Positions 1 through 10,950 of a stretch of DNA of 64,000 bases are shown here, in pieces. The stretch covers positions 22,501 through 86,500 of the forward strand of contig NC_060028.1 of assembly GCF_021134715.1 (NCBI RefSeq). Reading direction: 5' to 3'. The notes below the pieces were generated by a model that saw only the letters and a list, made by a program, of their open reading frames with translations, was not told the DNA's origin and searched no databases. The position numbers were made by a program, and so were the translations under genes. The stretch is from Daphnia pulex. Lineage: Eukaryota; Arthropoda; Branchiopoda; Diplostraca; Daphniidae. Positions within the stretch are counted from its first letter, which is position 1. Each line of letters begins with the position of its first letter.

Positions 1-1957
1 CTTGATCAGCGTTTCACGCTGAGCACGAAGAGATCAAAATCGGGTTTAGTTCCAACACTTGCCACTTGGTGGCGCTGCTTTCCAGACTTACTAAAAATGC
101 TCAGAAACAGGCAATCGAGGATATATTCTTGATCAGCGTTTCACGCTGAGCACGATGAGATCAAAATCGGGTTTAGTTCCAACACTTGCCACTTGGTGGC
201 GCTGCTTTCCAGACTTACTAAAAATGCTCAGAAACAGGCAATCGAGGATATATTCTTGATCAGCGTTTCACGCTGAGCACGATGAGATCAAAATCGGGTT
301 TAGTTCCAACACTTGCCACTTGGTGGCGCTGCTTTCCAGACTTACTAAAAATGCTCAGAAACAGGCAATCGAGGATATATTCTTGATCAGCGTTTCACGC
401 TGAGCACGAAGAGATCAAAATCGGGTTTAGTTCCAACACTTGCCACTTGGTGGCGCTGCTTTCCAGACTTACTAAAAATGCTCAGAAACAGGCAATCGAG
501 GATATATTCTTGATCAGCGTTTCACGCTGAGCACGATGAGATCAAAATCGGGTTTAGTTCCAACACTTGCCACTTGGTGGCGCTGCTTTCCAGACTTACT
601 AAAAATGCTCAGAAACAGGCAATCGAGGATATATTCTTGATCAGCGTTTCACGCTGAGCACGATGAGATCAAAATCGGGTTTAGTTCCAACACTTGCCAC
701 TTGGTGGCGCTGCTTTCCAGACTTACTAAAAATGCTCAGAAACAGGCAATCGAGGATATATTCTTGATCAGCGTTTCACGCTGAGCACGAAGAGATCAAA
801 ATCGGGTTTAGTTCCAACACTTGCCACTTGGTGGCGCTGCTTCCCAGACTTACTAAAAATGCTCAGAAACAGGCAATCGAGGATATATTCTTGATCAGCG
901 TTTCACGCTGAGCACGAAGAGATCAAAATCGGGTTTAGTTCCAACACTTGCCACTTGGTGGCGCTGCTTTCCAGACTTACTAAAAATGCTCAGAAACAGG
1001 CAATCGAGGATATATTCTTGATCAGCGTTTCACGCTGAGCACGAAGAGATCAAAATCGGGTTTAGTTCCAACACTTGCCACTTGGTGGCGCTGCTTTCCA
1101 GACTTACTAAAAATGCTCAGAAACAGGCAATCGAGGATATATTCTTGATCAGCGTTTCACGCTGAGCACGATGAGATCAAAATCGGGTTTAGTTCCAACA
1201 CTTGCCACTTGGTGGCGCTGCTTTCCAGACTTACTAAAAATGCTCAGAAACAGGCAATCGAGGATATATTCTTGATCAGCGTTTCACGCTGAGCACGAAG
1301 AGATCAAAATCGGGTTTAGTTCCAACACTTGCCACTTGGTGGCGCTGCTTTCCAGACTTACTAAAAATGCTCAGAAACAGGCAATCGAGGATATATTCTT
1401 GATCAGCGTTTCACGCTGAGCACGAAGAGATCAAAATCGGGTTTAGTTCCAACACTTGCCACTTGGTGGCGCTGCTTTCCAGACTTACTAAAAATGCTCA
1501 GAAACAGGCAATCGAGGATATATTCTTGATCAGCGTTTCACGCTGAGCACGAAGAGATCAAAATCGGGTTTAGTTCCAACACTTGCCACTTGGTGGCGCT
1601 GCTTTCCAGACTTACTAAAAATGCTCAGAAACAGGCAATCGAGGATATATTCTTGATCAGCGTTTCACGCTGAGCACGAAGAGATCAAAATCGGGTTTAG
1701 TTCCAACACTTGCCACTTGGTGGCGCTGCTTTCCAGACTTACTAAAAATGCTCAGAAACAGGCAATCGAGGATATATTCTTGATCAGCGTTTCACGCTGA
1801 GCACGAAGAGATCAAAATCGGGTTTAGTTCCAACACTTGCCACTTGGTGGCGCTGCTTTCCAGACTTACTAAAAATGCTCAGAAACAGGCAATCGAGGAT
1901 ATATTCTTGATCAGCGTTTCACGCTGAGCACGATGAGATCAAAATCGGGTTTAGTTC
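1..1957. repeat. 127-bp tandem satellite array, about 15.4 copies
   Basis: Head-to-tail copies start at 1, 128, 255 and every 127 bp to 1906, where the last copy stops after about 52 bp. The array probably continues past the left edge. Copies are almost identical. The main difference is an A/T site in the CACGA(A/T)GAGATC segment, which reads A,T,T,A,T,T,A,A,A,T,A,A,A,A,A,T across the 16 copies; copy 7 also has a private change (TTCCCAG for TTTCCAG). Each unit holds two small perfect inverted repeats, TCAGCGT-TTC-ACGCTGA and GCCAC-TTG-GTGGC. There is no open frame and no spacer variation. Confidence 0.97.
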
Positions 1958-2290
1958 AAAGTCTTTTGGTCAATTTATGTCTTTTAAGTTTAGTTTGGAT
2001 AAATTCTTAGCTACTTTTATTTTGACAATAGATGGCGCTGACGTCGAATTTTTGAATTGAGTTTTAAAGCTGTTCTACTGGTCGGATAATTTTTTAAACC
2101 CGATTTTCTTGTTCCTCGTGTCAAGACTCATCTTTTAAGTTTAGTTTGGTTAAATTCTGAGCTATTTTAATTTTCAAATAGGTGGCGCCACTTTCGAAAA
2201 TGAGCTTTTTTGACTGTTGAGTAGATGGCGCTGCAATCGAAAATCTTTTTGAAGCATTTCTACTGGAAGGGCTGCACTAGTCGATGTGTT
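1958..2290. repeat. Diverged satellite-like relics beside the array
   Basis: Two related stretches begin with TCTTTTAAGTTTAGTTTGG at 1980 and 2131 (about 150 bp apart), and each carries a GGTGGCGC or GATGGCGCTG core like that of the 127-bp unit. A third GATGGCGCTG lies near 2223. Around 2092-2116 the TTAAACCCGATTTT run is the reverse complement of the AAATCGGGTTTA part of the satellite, so a piece of the unit is present inverted. I read this as an older, eroded edge of the satellite domain. Confidence 0.7.
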
Positions 2291-2808
2291 TACTAATGCC
2301 CAGTTAAATGGTGGATCTCCTTTGTCCTTTGAATTTACATGGTCCGATTTGCTAATAATTTATTTGAACAATTCAAAGAACTGGATCGCCACCTTCTTTA
2401 ATTTCTTTAAAATCGAAGGGAAGGAAAGCTTTTCTTGCTGAGCTTGACGAGCACGAAAATTTTATCCATTTGTATGGGGTGACGCGTTGACGACGAAACA
2501 TTTTATTAACAATAAGCAATAACAAAGAAAAGGAAAAATATTAACAGTAAAAAAACACAATGATATCATGTAAAATAATTAGAATAAAACGTAATGAATA
2601 AGAAAAATTAACGAAGTCTGAAAAAAACAAGTGAAAAATAAATGTTTTAAATTGTTAAACTGGCAACTGTGCTGCATTAGTCAGACGCTTTAATAAAAAG
2701 AAACACATTTTTGAACATGTGTTTATTAGCAGTCTGCAGTCTAGTCAGTTTAGATTGGAAGCTTGAAGTCTTGAACAGTATTAATCTGATTTAATCGAGG
2801 AAAACAGA
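2291..2808. other. AT-rich intergenic DNA, no gene seen
   Basis: There is no open frame of note and no recognisable repeat. It may contain the promoter and 5' UTR of the gene starting at 2809. No clear TATA box was identified. Confidence 0.6.
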
Positions 2809-3101
2809 ATGAAGGTAACGTACTCTTTGTCGAATGAACTACAATTTCATAGCTTTAAAATGTTAATTTATCAATCAGAGACTAGATGTTCTTCAAATCT
2901 TGGCAGAAAGGAATGAAAGAAGAAAACGCGAACTGGAGCTCAATGGTTTACCGTCAGAAAGCAAATAATTCTTTGCCCATAACCCCAAATTTTTCAAGGC
3001 AGGTAACATATAATGGATTATTTTCTGTTTGGGCCCAAAACAAAACTTAAACACATTTTCACTCAAAGACTCCATCCTCGTTGAATCATCATCCCAGAGT
3101 G

Positions 3102-3412
3102 TGTTAGGAATATTCCATTCCAACAGACGACGACGAGATCAGGGCGCCGCACAACAACACCGGCGCACCTACGCGACTATTGCCTTGGGGGCCCCCGATA
3201 GGTGGCCCCAAATTCAGTCGTTGGTCCCCAAATTCAGTCGTTGTTTCCCTACCCCCCTATTGTTTATTCCCCCCCAATTTACTGTACAATATTCAGTGTG
3301 TTAAAATAGACGAGAGGTAAAAGACACGGTTTTGTTCGTGTCTAATTTATTCAACTTGGAAACTGTAAGTAAACGGCCCGACACGCCGAACATCCCTATT
3401 ACATTTTCTACA
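3102..3412 (+). repeat. 5' LTR of BEL/Pao element
   Basis: This 311-bp LTR begins TGTTAGG and ends CTACA. It includes a doubled segment CCCAAATTCAGTCGTTG near 3210 and 3230. It is followed directly by TGG at 3413, as expected for a tRNA primer-binding site. No base difference from the 3' copy was noticed. Confidence 0.93.
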
Positions 3413-4523
3413 TGGTCCTTCGAACGGTTTTTAACCCAGTGCATAACCGTGTCCTCCCTCTCAAATCACTCAAATCAACTCACTCAAAACTCAAAATTGT
3501 GAAGCCGGTTGGGGCTACACAATTCTAGACCCCCCAAACGTTTATCTTTGTTTCTTTCTTTTGTTGTTGGGTGGTTAAAATCTGCCCAAACTAAAACTAC
3601 TAAATTGTAAAAACAAAAAAGACGTAGAAAAGGGGGGAACCTATGCCCAAAAATTCCATTTTTTTTCTTTCGACTTTTTTGTGCCTTTCGTTGTCGGGCT
3701 AGCCTGAGGGGGCGGCCATTGAACACGCCGTCCCAACCTCTGGCCCATAGATCGGCCTGGGCTAAACTACTGGGATTTCGTCTCCTCTTTTCATTGCACG
3801 TGTGTCCTCCCGTATCCATTCTTCGCTTGCTGATGGTATCGAGTCAGAAATAATCTTTCTCTTTCTCTCAACATTCACAGAGGAGCCGAAAGGTCTCCAA
3901 AACAACCGCTAAATACAATTATTGAATGAATATTCTCTGTCCATCTGTCCTTCCTTAAAAAAAAAAAGAAAAAAAACCCTCTTACATAGGATCCCGAAAC
4001 ATCGGTGCATCCAAACGAAAAAAAAAAAAACTATTTCTCTCTCACGCTCACTGTAGTGGCACGCCGCAAGGGGCGCCACCAACAAAAAAAAAAAAAAAAA
4101 AATTATTTCTCGCTCACGCTCAGTGTAGTGGCACGCCGCAAGGGGCGCCACCAAAAAAAAAAAACTTTATTTCCTCTCTCGCAAAGTGTAGTGGCACGCC
4201 GCAAGTGGCGCCACCAACAACAGAAAAAAACCAGATTCACTTAATTGAGTCATCCAGCCCGGATTTTTGCAGGAGCCTGGGTATTACCCTAGCTCCAAAT
4301 TTAAATCGATTCTTTTTCAGATACATCCAAGGGATTTCAAACAAAGTGGAAACAAAAAACGGAAACTCATCCGTTCCACGAAACCCCAAGGAAAACAGGA
4401 AAAGGAAACGGGCAAATCAGTCGATAAGTGATCGAAAAAAAAAAAAAAAAAATTAAATTAATTCTCTATTTCATCTCCTTTTCCCCAGTCAACAGCTCTT
4501 GAAGAGCTACACAACCAGGAAGA
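3413..4523 (+). repeat. BEL leader with primer site and triplicated hairpin motif
   Basis: The primer-binding site begins TGGTCCTTCGAACGG right after the LTR; I did not assign the tRNA. Between 4021 and 4216 a unit of about 65-70 bp occurs three times: an A-run, a pyrimidine run (TTTCTCTCTCACGCTCA-like), then GTAGTGGCACGCCGCAAG ending GGCGCCACC. The GTGGC and GCCAC parts of each unit can pair, giving three successive stem-loops upstream of the reading frame. Poly-A stretches also lie at 3957-3978 and 4435-4452. The role (packaging or translation control) is unknown. Confidence 0.75.
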
Positions 4524-7500
4524 ATGGTTCAGTCAATGAAAAACACAAGGTCAGCCACCAAAGGCCACATAACAAGAGCAATAACCCGGATCAACGGATT
4601 TGCAAATCAAGTAATGGCCCAAGAAGATGTTAAAGAACTAGAAACCTTAGAAACAAGATTGAAAAGTCTCTTCGAAAGCTACCAAAGCGCAACAAAAGAA
4701 ATCAAGGAGAAATTAATAGCGACCAAGGCCGCGCAGGAGGAGATTGATGGGGATCTGGACACCTTTCTCCAAGTTCAAGATGAAGTGTCTGGAGCAAGAT
4801 CAATCATCAAGCAGAAGAAGCAAGAATGGTTGGACGACGTGAAAGAAAAGCAAGAGGCAAAGAAAGAAGAGGACAGAGACAAACGATTGTTAGCGCTCTT
4901 CCAACAACAGGCAACAAGCCAAGCAGCAAATCAAGCGGCAAATCAAGCAGCAAATCAAGCAGCAAATCCAGCAACAAGTCAAGCACAGATGGCGCAAATT
5001 ATTGCCCAAATCATGGCGGCCATTCCGGCACCTCCCGCGCCAGTAATCAACGTGACGGCAGCACCAGCCCCAGCTTCAGCCGTACAGTCGATACGATTGC
5101 CGCAGCGACAAATTAAGCACTTCAAAGGAGACGTACTGGAATGGACCCAATTCTGGGAATCCTTTAACGCAGCTGTCCACTCTTCATCTCTTTCAAACGT
5201 CCAAAAATTCGATTACCTCAAGGAATATCTTAAAGGTGAGGCGTACCTGTTGGTTAACAATCTTGAATTAACAGATGCGAATTACCAAGTCGCAATCGAC
5301 GAACTGAAAAGGATGTACGGGAAGACGGACGTTCTAATCGACGCGCACATTGAGAAACTGGATGCCTTGCAGCCCGTAAAGGACGGGAACGACGTTCCAG
5401 CTCTGAGGAGCTTCCAGCTGAATCTCCAATCGCACATTAGCGCGTTGGAAACGTTAGGAGTCCCCACAAGTTCCTTTGGCGGACTCCTCGGAGCAAGATT
5501 AATCAAATTAATTCCTACCAGGCTCCAACAAGAATGGGCAAAATCGCCAACAAACAAATCAACGGACATCGAGATGGTCATCAAATTCATTGGAGATCAA
5601 ATCGACGCGGCCGAAAGGTTCAACCGAATCAAAGGTGTGGAAAAGGAGAAATCGTCTCCAGCTCCTAAACAGCCCAAACCGGCAAATCCACAGCCGGCAA
5701 CAGCATCACAATTGGCAGTAGGAGCCAAAGCAAGTCCAGCTCCTCAGGTTAAATCCGCCTTAAAAAATAAAAACGTTAAATTTAACCCAAGTTGGATTGT
5801 GTGCGAAAGGCCCTGCATCTTCTGCAGCCAAATTCACTGGCCGACAAAATGTCCGAAAGGGCTGACGGAAAGGAAAAAGATAATCTTTGATTTGAAAAGG
5901 TGCGTCAACTGTTTTGGAGACAAACACGCGCTGAAGGATTGCACATCCGCCCGGAACTGCAACAAGTGCGGAGGGAGGCACCACACCGCTCTCTGCGACA
6001 AAGGAGACGTCAGAGTCACCAATCCCACAACAGCAGCAATAATCGTGGCCAGCGATCCAACTTTGACAACCACAGCCTGTGCAAGCAGCTTTGGACAATT
6101 GATGCTGAAAACGGCAACAGTCATCATCAGCGGCCAAAACGGTAACGAAACAAGAGCGATTTTATTTGCAGACGACGGAAGTCATCGTTCTTGGGTGCTG
6201 AAATCACTCTCATCGCAACTTAACATGAAGACAGTAGCGGTGGAAAACATCAGCACAAGAGTGTTTAAGAAAAAGGAACCCAACAAGCCCGAAATGACAA
6301 AAAACGTCGAAATGCAAGTAAGGGGCACCTGGCAAGGCGCCCCAAAAGTTACACTAATGGCTTTAGAATCGGATCACATTTCAGATACCGGCCCGTACGT
6401 AGGATCCGAATTTGCAAACAGCCTCTGGATCCAAAACGAAAAATTGGCCGACGACAGATTCGAGATGGCACACACCGAAGATCAGCCAATTGGAATTTTA
6501 GTCGGAATGGACCAGATGTTCCAGATCATGTCGAATGAAGCCGCCATACAGAGTCCATGCGGATTGCGCGCGTTTCAAACGAAACTCGGAAGAATGATTG
6601 CTGGACCATCTCAAGAAGCAAAATCGAAGACAGGAACTCAAGTAATCCAAAATTTAATTTTAACATCAAGTTACCCGATTCCACAGATTACGTCAACATT
6701 CGCGACAAGTAGCCAAAAAAGAAAAATCCTTTCAACTCAAGCAAACAAAACTCCGATGGAAAAGGAGACTGGAACGGCCAGTCCCCAAACTACGCCAATA
6801 GGAGCGTCATTCTCAGATGCCCCAATCGGATCCAGCGGAGAAGAAGATAGTAAATGGTTTGAGAAGGAAGAACAAGTTGCTGCTAATTTCGACCTTTCTC
6901 TTTTCTGGAAAATAGAAAATTTTGCGAACCTTGAAGGCGCTGATGCAGTGGAATCGGATGATCGCTTCGATTTCTTTGACGAAAAAATAACGAGATGGCC
7001 AGATGGAAGATACTGTACACCGATCCCTTGGACAACTGACAAGTGGAGACTTCAGAAAAATCTCCCGTTGGCCACCGGAAGAGTGGAAAGCACAATAACA
7101 AGATTGAGAAAAAATCCAGGAGACTTGGTGAATTACCACGCAGAAATCCAAAAGCTCATCGACAGCAAATTCGTCGAGGAGGCGAACATGGACTACGAAG
7201 AACTTCACACCTATCTCCCACATCATCCGATCTTCAGAGGCGACAAATCAACGACGAAAATCAGACCCGTCTTTGACGGAGCAGCAAAAACGAAATTTGG
7301 ACCAAGTCTGAACGACGTGTTGGAGACCGGACCAAATCTCAATCCCGATCTCCTATCAGTGCTATTACGCTTCAGAAAGTACGAGATTGCCTGGATCGCC
7401 GACATAGAAAAAGCCTTTCTAAACATCGCCCTGCAGCCGGAAGATGCTGAAGCAATCAGGTTTTTATGGCCCAGGGATCCAGCAGTGGCTGGATCGCCTC

Positions 7501-10500
7501 TTATTGCCTACAAGTGGAAGAGAGTGCCCTTTGGCCTTAGTTCTAGCCCCTTTCTCCTACGTGTTACAATTAACAAACATTTCAAATCACTAAAGTCTCG
7601 TTTTCCAGAAACTATTCAACAGCTGGAAGAAAGTTTGTACGTTGACGATTACCTCGGCGGAGCAAACAATTTATCAATCGCCAAGAAAAGAGTCGATGAG
7701 ACGGACGAGATCTTTAGTGACGCCCAACTCAACATGAGAAGCTGGGCAACCAACAACGAAGACCTCAAACAACACCTGAAGGAGAAAGGACTGTCGAATC
7801 AAGTCGTAGGCCTACTCTCCCCAGCCTTGGACGGCCAACAGAAGGTGTTAGGAATCCGGTGGGACACCGGATCCGATTCGTTCAAATTCAACCCAGCATC
7901 CATCATCCAAGCAGTAGAAGAAGTGGGATCGGAAATCACCAAAAGAAAGATACTCAGTATCTCGGCAAGGATTTTTGATCCAATTGGATTTTTATCTCCC
8001 ACTGTACTTTTGTTAAAGATTATTTACCAGAAGCTCTGGGAAAAGGAGATAGGTTGGGACCAAGCAGCGCCAGCCGATATCCAAAAATCTTGGAAGATAG
8101 TGATGACTGGTCTCGCCGATTTCACCGAACTACAAATTCCACGATGGATCGGACTATCCGAAAAAGTCACTTCTCACGAAATACACGTCTTCGGAGACGC
8201 TTCTGAAGCAGCGTATGGAGCCGTAGCCTACGCCCGACTCCAAAAAGGACAAGAAGATCCACTCATCATCCTACTGGCCAGCAAAACGAGAGTTGCACCC
8301 CTACCTAAGAAAAAAGTAACTTTACCGCGTTTAGAACTGCTGAGCTCACTTTTAGCCGTACGTTTAGGTGAAGTCGTAAAAAATGCAATGCAAGTCCAGT
8401 ATTGGAGAACTATCTACTGGTCAGACTCCTTGGTTGCACTAGGATGGATTAGAGGAGAGCCGAACAAATGGAAACCATTCGTCCGAAACCAAGTGGAGAC
8501 GATACGAAAATTTTCACAACCCGAGTGGTGGAGACACTGTCCAGGTCTCCAAAATCCGGCCGATCTTGCCTCGCGGGGAGCGCCAGCGCCAACGCTGGTA
8601 ACCTCAACTCTTTGGTGGAACGGCCCGATTTGGCTCAAAGGAGAAGAAACGGAATGGCCAGATTCTCCCAACGACCAAATTCCACAAACAATCCAGTCCG
8701 AAATGGAATCGGAAGCTAGGAGTACGACGGTCAGCACAACAGCAGCCATCGCAATTCCAACAGCCTCCGTCGACTGGAATCTCGACAAAATTTCCACCTG
8801 GAATCGACTGTTAAGACGTACAGCCTGGGTCTCACGATTCCTCAGCAGGAGTCAAAAGAAGCTCAGACCTCCCGGTCCAGAACGAATGGAGTCGATAAAG
8901 GCAATTGGACCAGATGGAAAAGGAAGTGGAAAAGTTATCCGGATTACAAGATTATCCAGAGAGGAGCTGGATGAAGCGGAACTAACGATCTACAGACAGC
9001 TCCAACGAGAGCGGTATCCTAAGGCGTTTGAATCGCTACAGTTAGACAACACAATCCAGCCCAAGGAGAAAATCGCTGCACTTTTTCCAATCTGGGACGC
9101 CAGAGACCGTCTCGTTCGAATCCATGGGAGAGTATCACTTGCCCTAAGAGATAGAAACATCGATCCCCCAATTTTGCTTCCTGCATCACATATAGTAATC
9201 ACTTTCTTAATTACAGACAAACACGAGTCACTACTACATGCAGGAGCAAAAGTAACACTATCCGAGTTAAAAGAAAAATTCTGGATAGTTAAAGGACGAC
9301 AGCAAGAACTAGCAGCCCCTCTTCCTTTAAACCGACTCAAACATGCGCAATCTTTTCACGTTACAGGAGTCGATTTCGCTGGACCACTGCTGTACAAACC
9401 AGCACAGCGAAGGAAGAAAAGGAAAGCTCCACCAAGCGTCCAGGATCCGACGCCAGCAGACGATCCAACTGAAGAGCGAATCGAGGAGCCACCCGCTGAA
9501 GGAGACGCTCCAATCGAAGCTCTAATCGTAGGCGAAGAGGATTCAGTCGAAGAAGATGTCGAAATCCAAGACATCTTAATAACAACAACTAAAGCTAAGA
9601 AAACGAACCATCTTAAAAGTTATGTTTGTCTTTTTACGTGTGCAGTCACTCGAGCGGTTCACTTGGAACTACTACCCGATATGACGGCGCGTTCCTTCTT
9701 ACTAGCCTTTCGAAAATTCGCAGCTAGACGAGGACCCGTCTCAGTGATGTATTCGGACAACGCGCAAACGTTCCGATGTGTCGACCGATTCCTGAGAACT
9801 ATTCACGCCGATCCCATCATTCAAGACTTTCTCGCGTCCAGAAAAACCCTTTGGATATTTTCCGCCAGCCTAGCGCCATGGTGGGGAGGATTCTGGGAAC
9901 GGATGGTGAGGAGCGTCAAGGATCTGCTGCGACGCTCCAACGGTCGAGCCTGCCTTGACTACATGGAACTGGAAGCGAGTTTAGCAGAAATCGAGAGCGT
10001 AATCAACGCCCGCCCACTCAGCTATATTGGGGAAGGAGCTGACGATCCACTTCCGATAACTCCTAACCAATTTCTAAACAACAGACGTTCTACTCGTGCC
10101 GATCCGGAGCCAGCCGTTAACTTGCTGGATCCTACATCGACCAGCATCGTACTACAAGAGATGGACAAGAACAGGAGGGAATATGTCGCTGACATCTGTG
10201 CTAGATTCGTCGACGATTATCTACTCCAACTAGACAACTTCCACTCCAAAGGAAAATCCGGAAGGAAGATCCGCCTAGGAGAAGTCGTTGTTATCCACGA
10301 CGAACACTCCAAACGACTCATGTGGTCTACCGGAGTAGTGAAGGAACTGATTCCAAGCCGCGACGGACTCATCCGTTCTGTCATGCTCAAGATTCCAAAT
10401 GGTAATTTAATTAATAGAGCCATTCAATGTCTTCACCCTATAGAGCTGCGAGAAGATCTCGCCGAAGACGTCGAAATTGGAAATCCGGAACCGATCCAGG

Positions 10501-10739
10501 AGCCGGAAGAGGATCCAAATCCAACTCTGCCAGAACCAGAAATCGATCTCGCTATCGGAGACGCTATGCCAGCTCCCGAAGAACCGGAAGACGTCGTCGA
10601 AGATGTCGAGCCGGATGCTACGGGCTCTGGTGGGGAGTGTGTTAGGAATATTCCATTCCAACAGACGACGACGAGATCAGGGCGCCGCACAACAACACCG
10701 GCGCACCTACGCGACTATTGCCTTGGGGGCCCCCGATAG
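4524..10739 (+). CDS. BEL/Pao Gag-Pol polyprotein (2071 aa)
   Basis: This is a single frame, as is usual for BEL/Pao. Parts in order, by rough residue: an N-terminal coiled-coil and Ala/Gln-rich stretch; a DUF1759-type Gag domain (about 195-390); cysteine/histidine zinc knuckles (425-492); an aspartic protease region (about 545-700); a Pao-type reverse transcriptase (about 880-1150, YVDD near 1039); an RNase H region near 1220-1340; integrase (about 1590-1850); then an acidic Pro/Glu-rich tail. The frame runs about 100 nt into the 3' LTR, so the last 33 or so residues are LTR-encoded. It reads as whole and was probably active recently. Confidence 0.93.
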   Translation: MVQSMKNTRSATKGHITRAITRINGFANQVMAQEDVKELETLETRLKSLFESYQSATKEIKEKLIATKAAQEEIDGDLDTFLQVQDEVSGARSIIKQKKQEWLDDVKEKQEAKKEEDRDKRLLALFQQQATSQAANQAANQAANQAANPATSQAQMAQIIAQIMAAIPAPPAPVINVTAAPAPASAVQSIRLPQRQIKHFKGDVLEWTQFWESFNAAVHSSSLSNVQKFDYLKEYLKGEAYLLVNNLELTDANYQVAIDELKRMYGKTDVLIDAHIEKLDALQPVKDGNDVPALRSFQLNLQSHISALETLGVPTSSFGGLLGARLIKLIPTRLQQEWAKSPTNKSTDIEMVIKFIGDQIDAAERFNRIKGVEKEKSSPAPKQPKPANPQPATASQLAVGAKASPAPQVKSALKNKNVKFNPSWIVCERPCIFCSQIHWPTKCPKGLTERKKIIFDLKRCVNCFGDKHALKDCTSARNCNKCGGRHHTALCDKGDVRVTNPTTAAIIVASDPTLTTTACASSFGQLMLKTATVIISGQNGNETRAILFADDGSHRSWVLKSLSSQLNMKTVAVENISTRVFKKKEPNKPEMTKNVEMQVRGTWQGAPKVTLMALESDHISDTGPYVGSEFANSLWIQNEKLADDRFEMAHTEDQPIGILVGMDQMFQIMSNEAAIQSPCGLRAFQTKLGRMIAGPSQEAKSKTGTQVIQNLILTSSYPIPQITSTFATSSQKRKILSTQANKTPMEKETGTASPQTTPIGASFSDAPIGSSGEEDSKWFEKEEQVAANFDLSLFWKIENFANLEGADAVESDDRFDFFDEKITRWPDGRYCTPIPWTTDKWRLQKNLPLATGRVESTITRLRKNPGDLVNYHAEIQKLIDSKFVEEANMDYEELHTYLPHHPIFRGDKSTTKIRPVFDGAAKTKFGPSLNDVLETGPNLNPDLLSVLLRFRKYEIAWIADIEKAFLNIALQPEDAEAIRFLWPRDPAVAGSPLIAYKWKRVPFGLSSSPFLLRVTINKHFKSLKSRFPETIQQLEESLYVDDYLGGANNLSIAKKRVDETDEIFSDAQLNMRSWATNNEDLKQHLKEKGLSNQVVGLLSPALDGQQKVLGIRWDTGSDSFKFNPASIIQAVEEVGSEITKRKILSISARIFDPIGFLSPTVLLLKIIYQKLWEKEIGWDQAAPADIQKSWKIVMTGLADFTELQIPRWIGLSEKVTSHEIHVFGDASEAAYGAVAYARLQKGQEDPLIILLASKTRVAPLPKKKVTLPRLELLSSLLAVRLGEVVKNAMQVQYWRTIYWSDSLVALGWIRGEPNKWKPFVRNQVETIRKFSQPEWWRHCPGLQNPADLASRGAPAPTLVTSTLWWNGPIWLKGEETEWPDSPNDQIPQTIQSEMESEARSTTVSTTAAIAIPTASVDWNLDKISTWNRLLRRTAWVSRFLSRSQKKLRPPGPERMESIKAIGPDGKGSGKVIRITRLSREELDEAELTIYRQLQRERYPKAFESLQLDNTIQPKEKIAALFPIWDARDRLVRIHGRVSLALRDRNIDPPILLPASHIVITFLITDKHESLLHAGAKVTLSELKEKFWIVKGRQQELAAPLPLNRLKHAQSFHVTGVDFAGPLLYKPAQRRKKRKAPPSVQDPTPADDPTEERIEEPPAEGDAPIEALIVGEEDSVEEDVEIQDILITTTKAKKTNHLKSYVCLFTCAVTRAVHLELLPDMTARSFLLAFRKFAARRGPVSVMYSDNAQTFRCVDRFLRTIHADPIIQDFLASRKTLWIFSASLAPWWGGFWERMVRSVKDLLRRSNGRACLDYMELEASLAEIESVINARPLSYIGEGADDPLPITPNQFLNNRRSTRADPEPAVNLLDPTSTSIVLQEMDKNRREYVADICARFVDDYLLQLDNFHSKGKSGRKIRLGEVVVIHDEHSKRLMWSTGVVKELIPSRDGLIRSVMLKIPNGNLINRAIQCLHPIELREDLAEDVEIGNPEPIQEPEEDPNPTLPEPEIDLAIGDAMPAPEEPEDVVEDVEPDATGSGGECVRNIPFQQTTTRSGRRTTTPAHLRDYCLGGPR

Positions 10740-10950
10740 GTGGCCCCAAATTCAGTCGTTGGTCCCCAAATTCAGTCGTTGTTTCCCTACCCCCCTATTG
10801 TTTATTCCCCCCCAATTTACTGTACAATATTCAGTGTGTTAAAATAGACGAGAGGTAAAAGACACGGTTTTGTTCGTGTCTAATTTATTCAACTTGGAAA
10901 CTGTAAGTAAACGGCCCGACACGCCGAACATCCCTATTACATTTTCTACA
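10640..10950 (+). repeat. 3' LTR of BEL/Pao element
   Basis: This is the direct copy of 3102-3412, offset by exactly 7538 bp and apparently identical. A purine-rich tract (GGTGGGGAG) lies just upstream, as expected for plus-strand priming. The polyprotein stop lies within this LTR. Confidence 0.93.

Larger units (their letters stand above)
3102..10950 (+). mobile_element. BEL/Pao LTR retrotransposon, looks whole and young
   Basis: The element is bounded by two direct 311-bp LTRs and flanked by the 5-bp duplication GAGTG (3097-3101 and 10951-10955). One long frame fills most of the interior. The two LTRs read identically by eye, so insertion was recent. The target was a coding exon of an SLF2-like gene in the same orientation. 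One boundary caveat: GAGTG also precedes the 3' LTR as the end of a G-rich tract, so an LTR start at 3100 (TGTGTTAGG) with a shorter duplication is possible. Confidence 0.95.

Noticed and set aside
1-1957. CRISPR-like regular repeat array
   Set aside because: The 127-bp units are contiguous with no unique spacers, and the surroundings are eukaryotic. It is a satellite.
3029-3304. Open frame crossing the left LTR
   Set aside because: It joins part of a host exon to LTR sequence; the same LTR peptide appears at the right LTR. Not a gene.
9343-9590. Antisense and alternate frames inside the BEL polyprotein
   Set aside because: Shadows of the GC-rich, codon-biased main frame.
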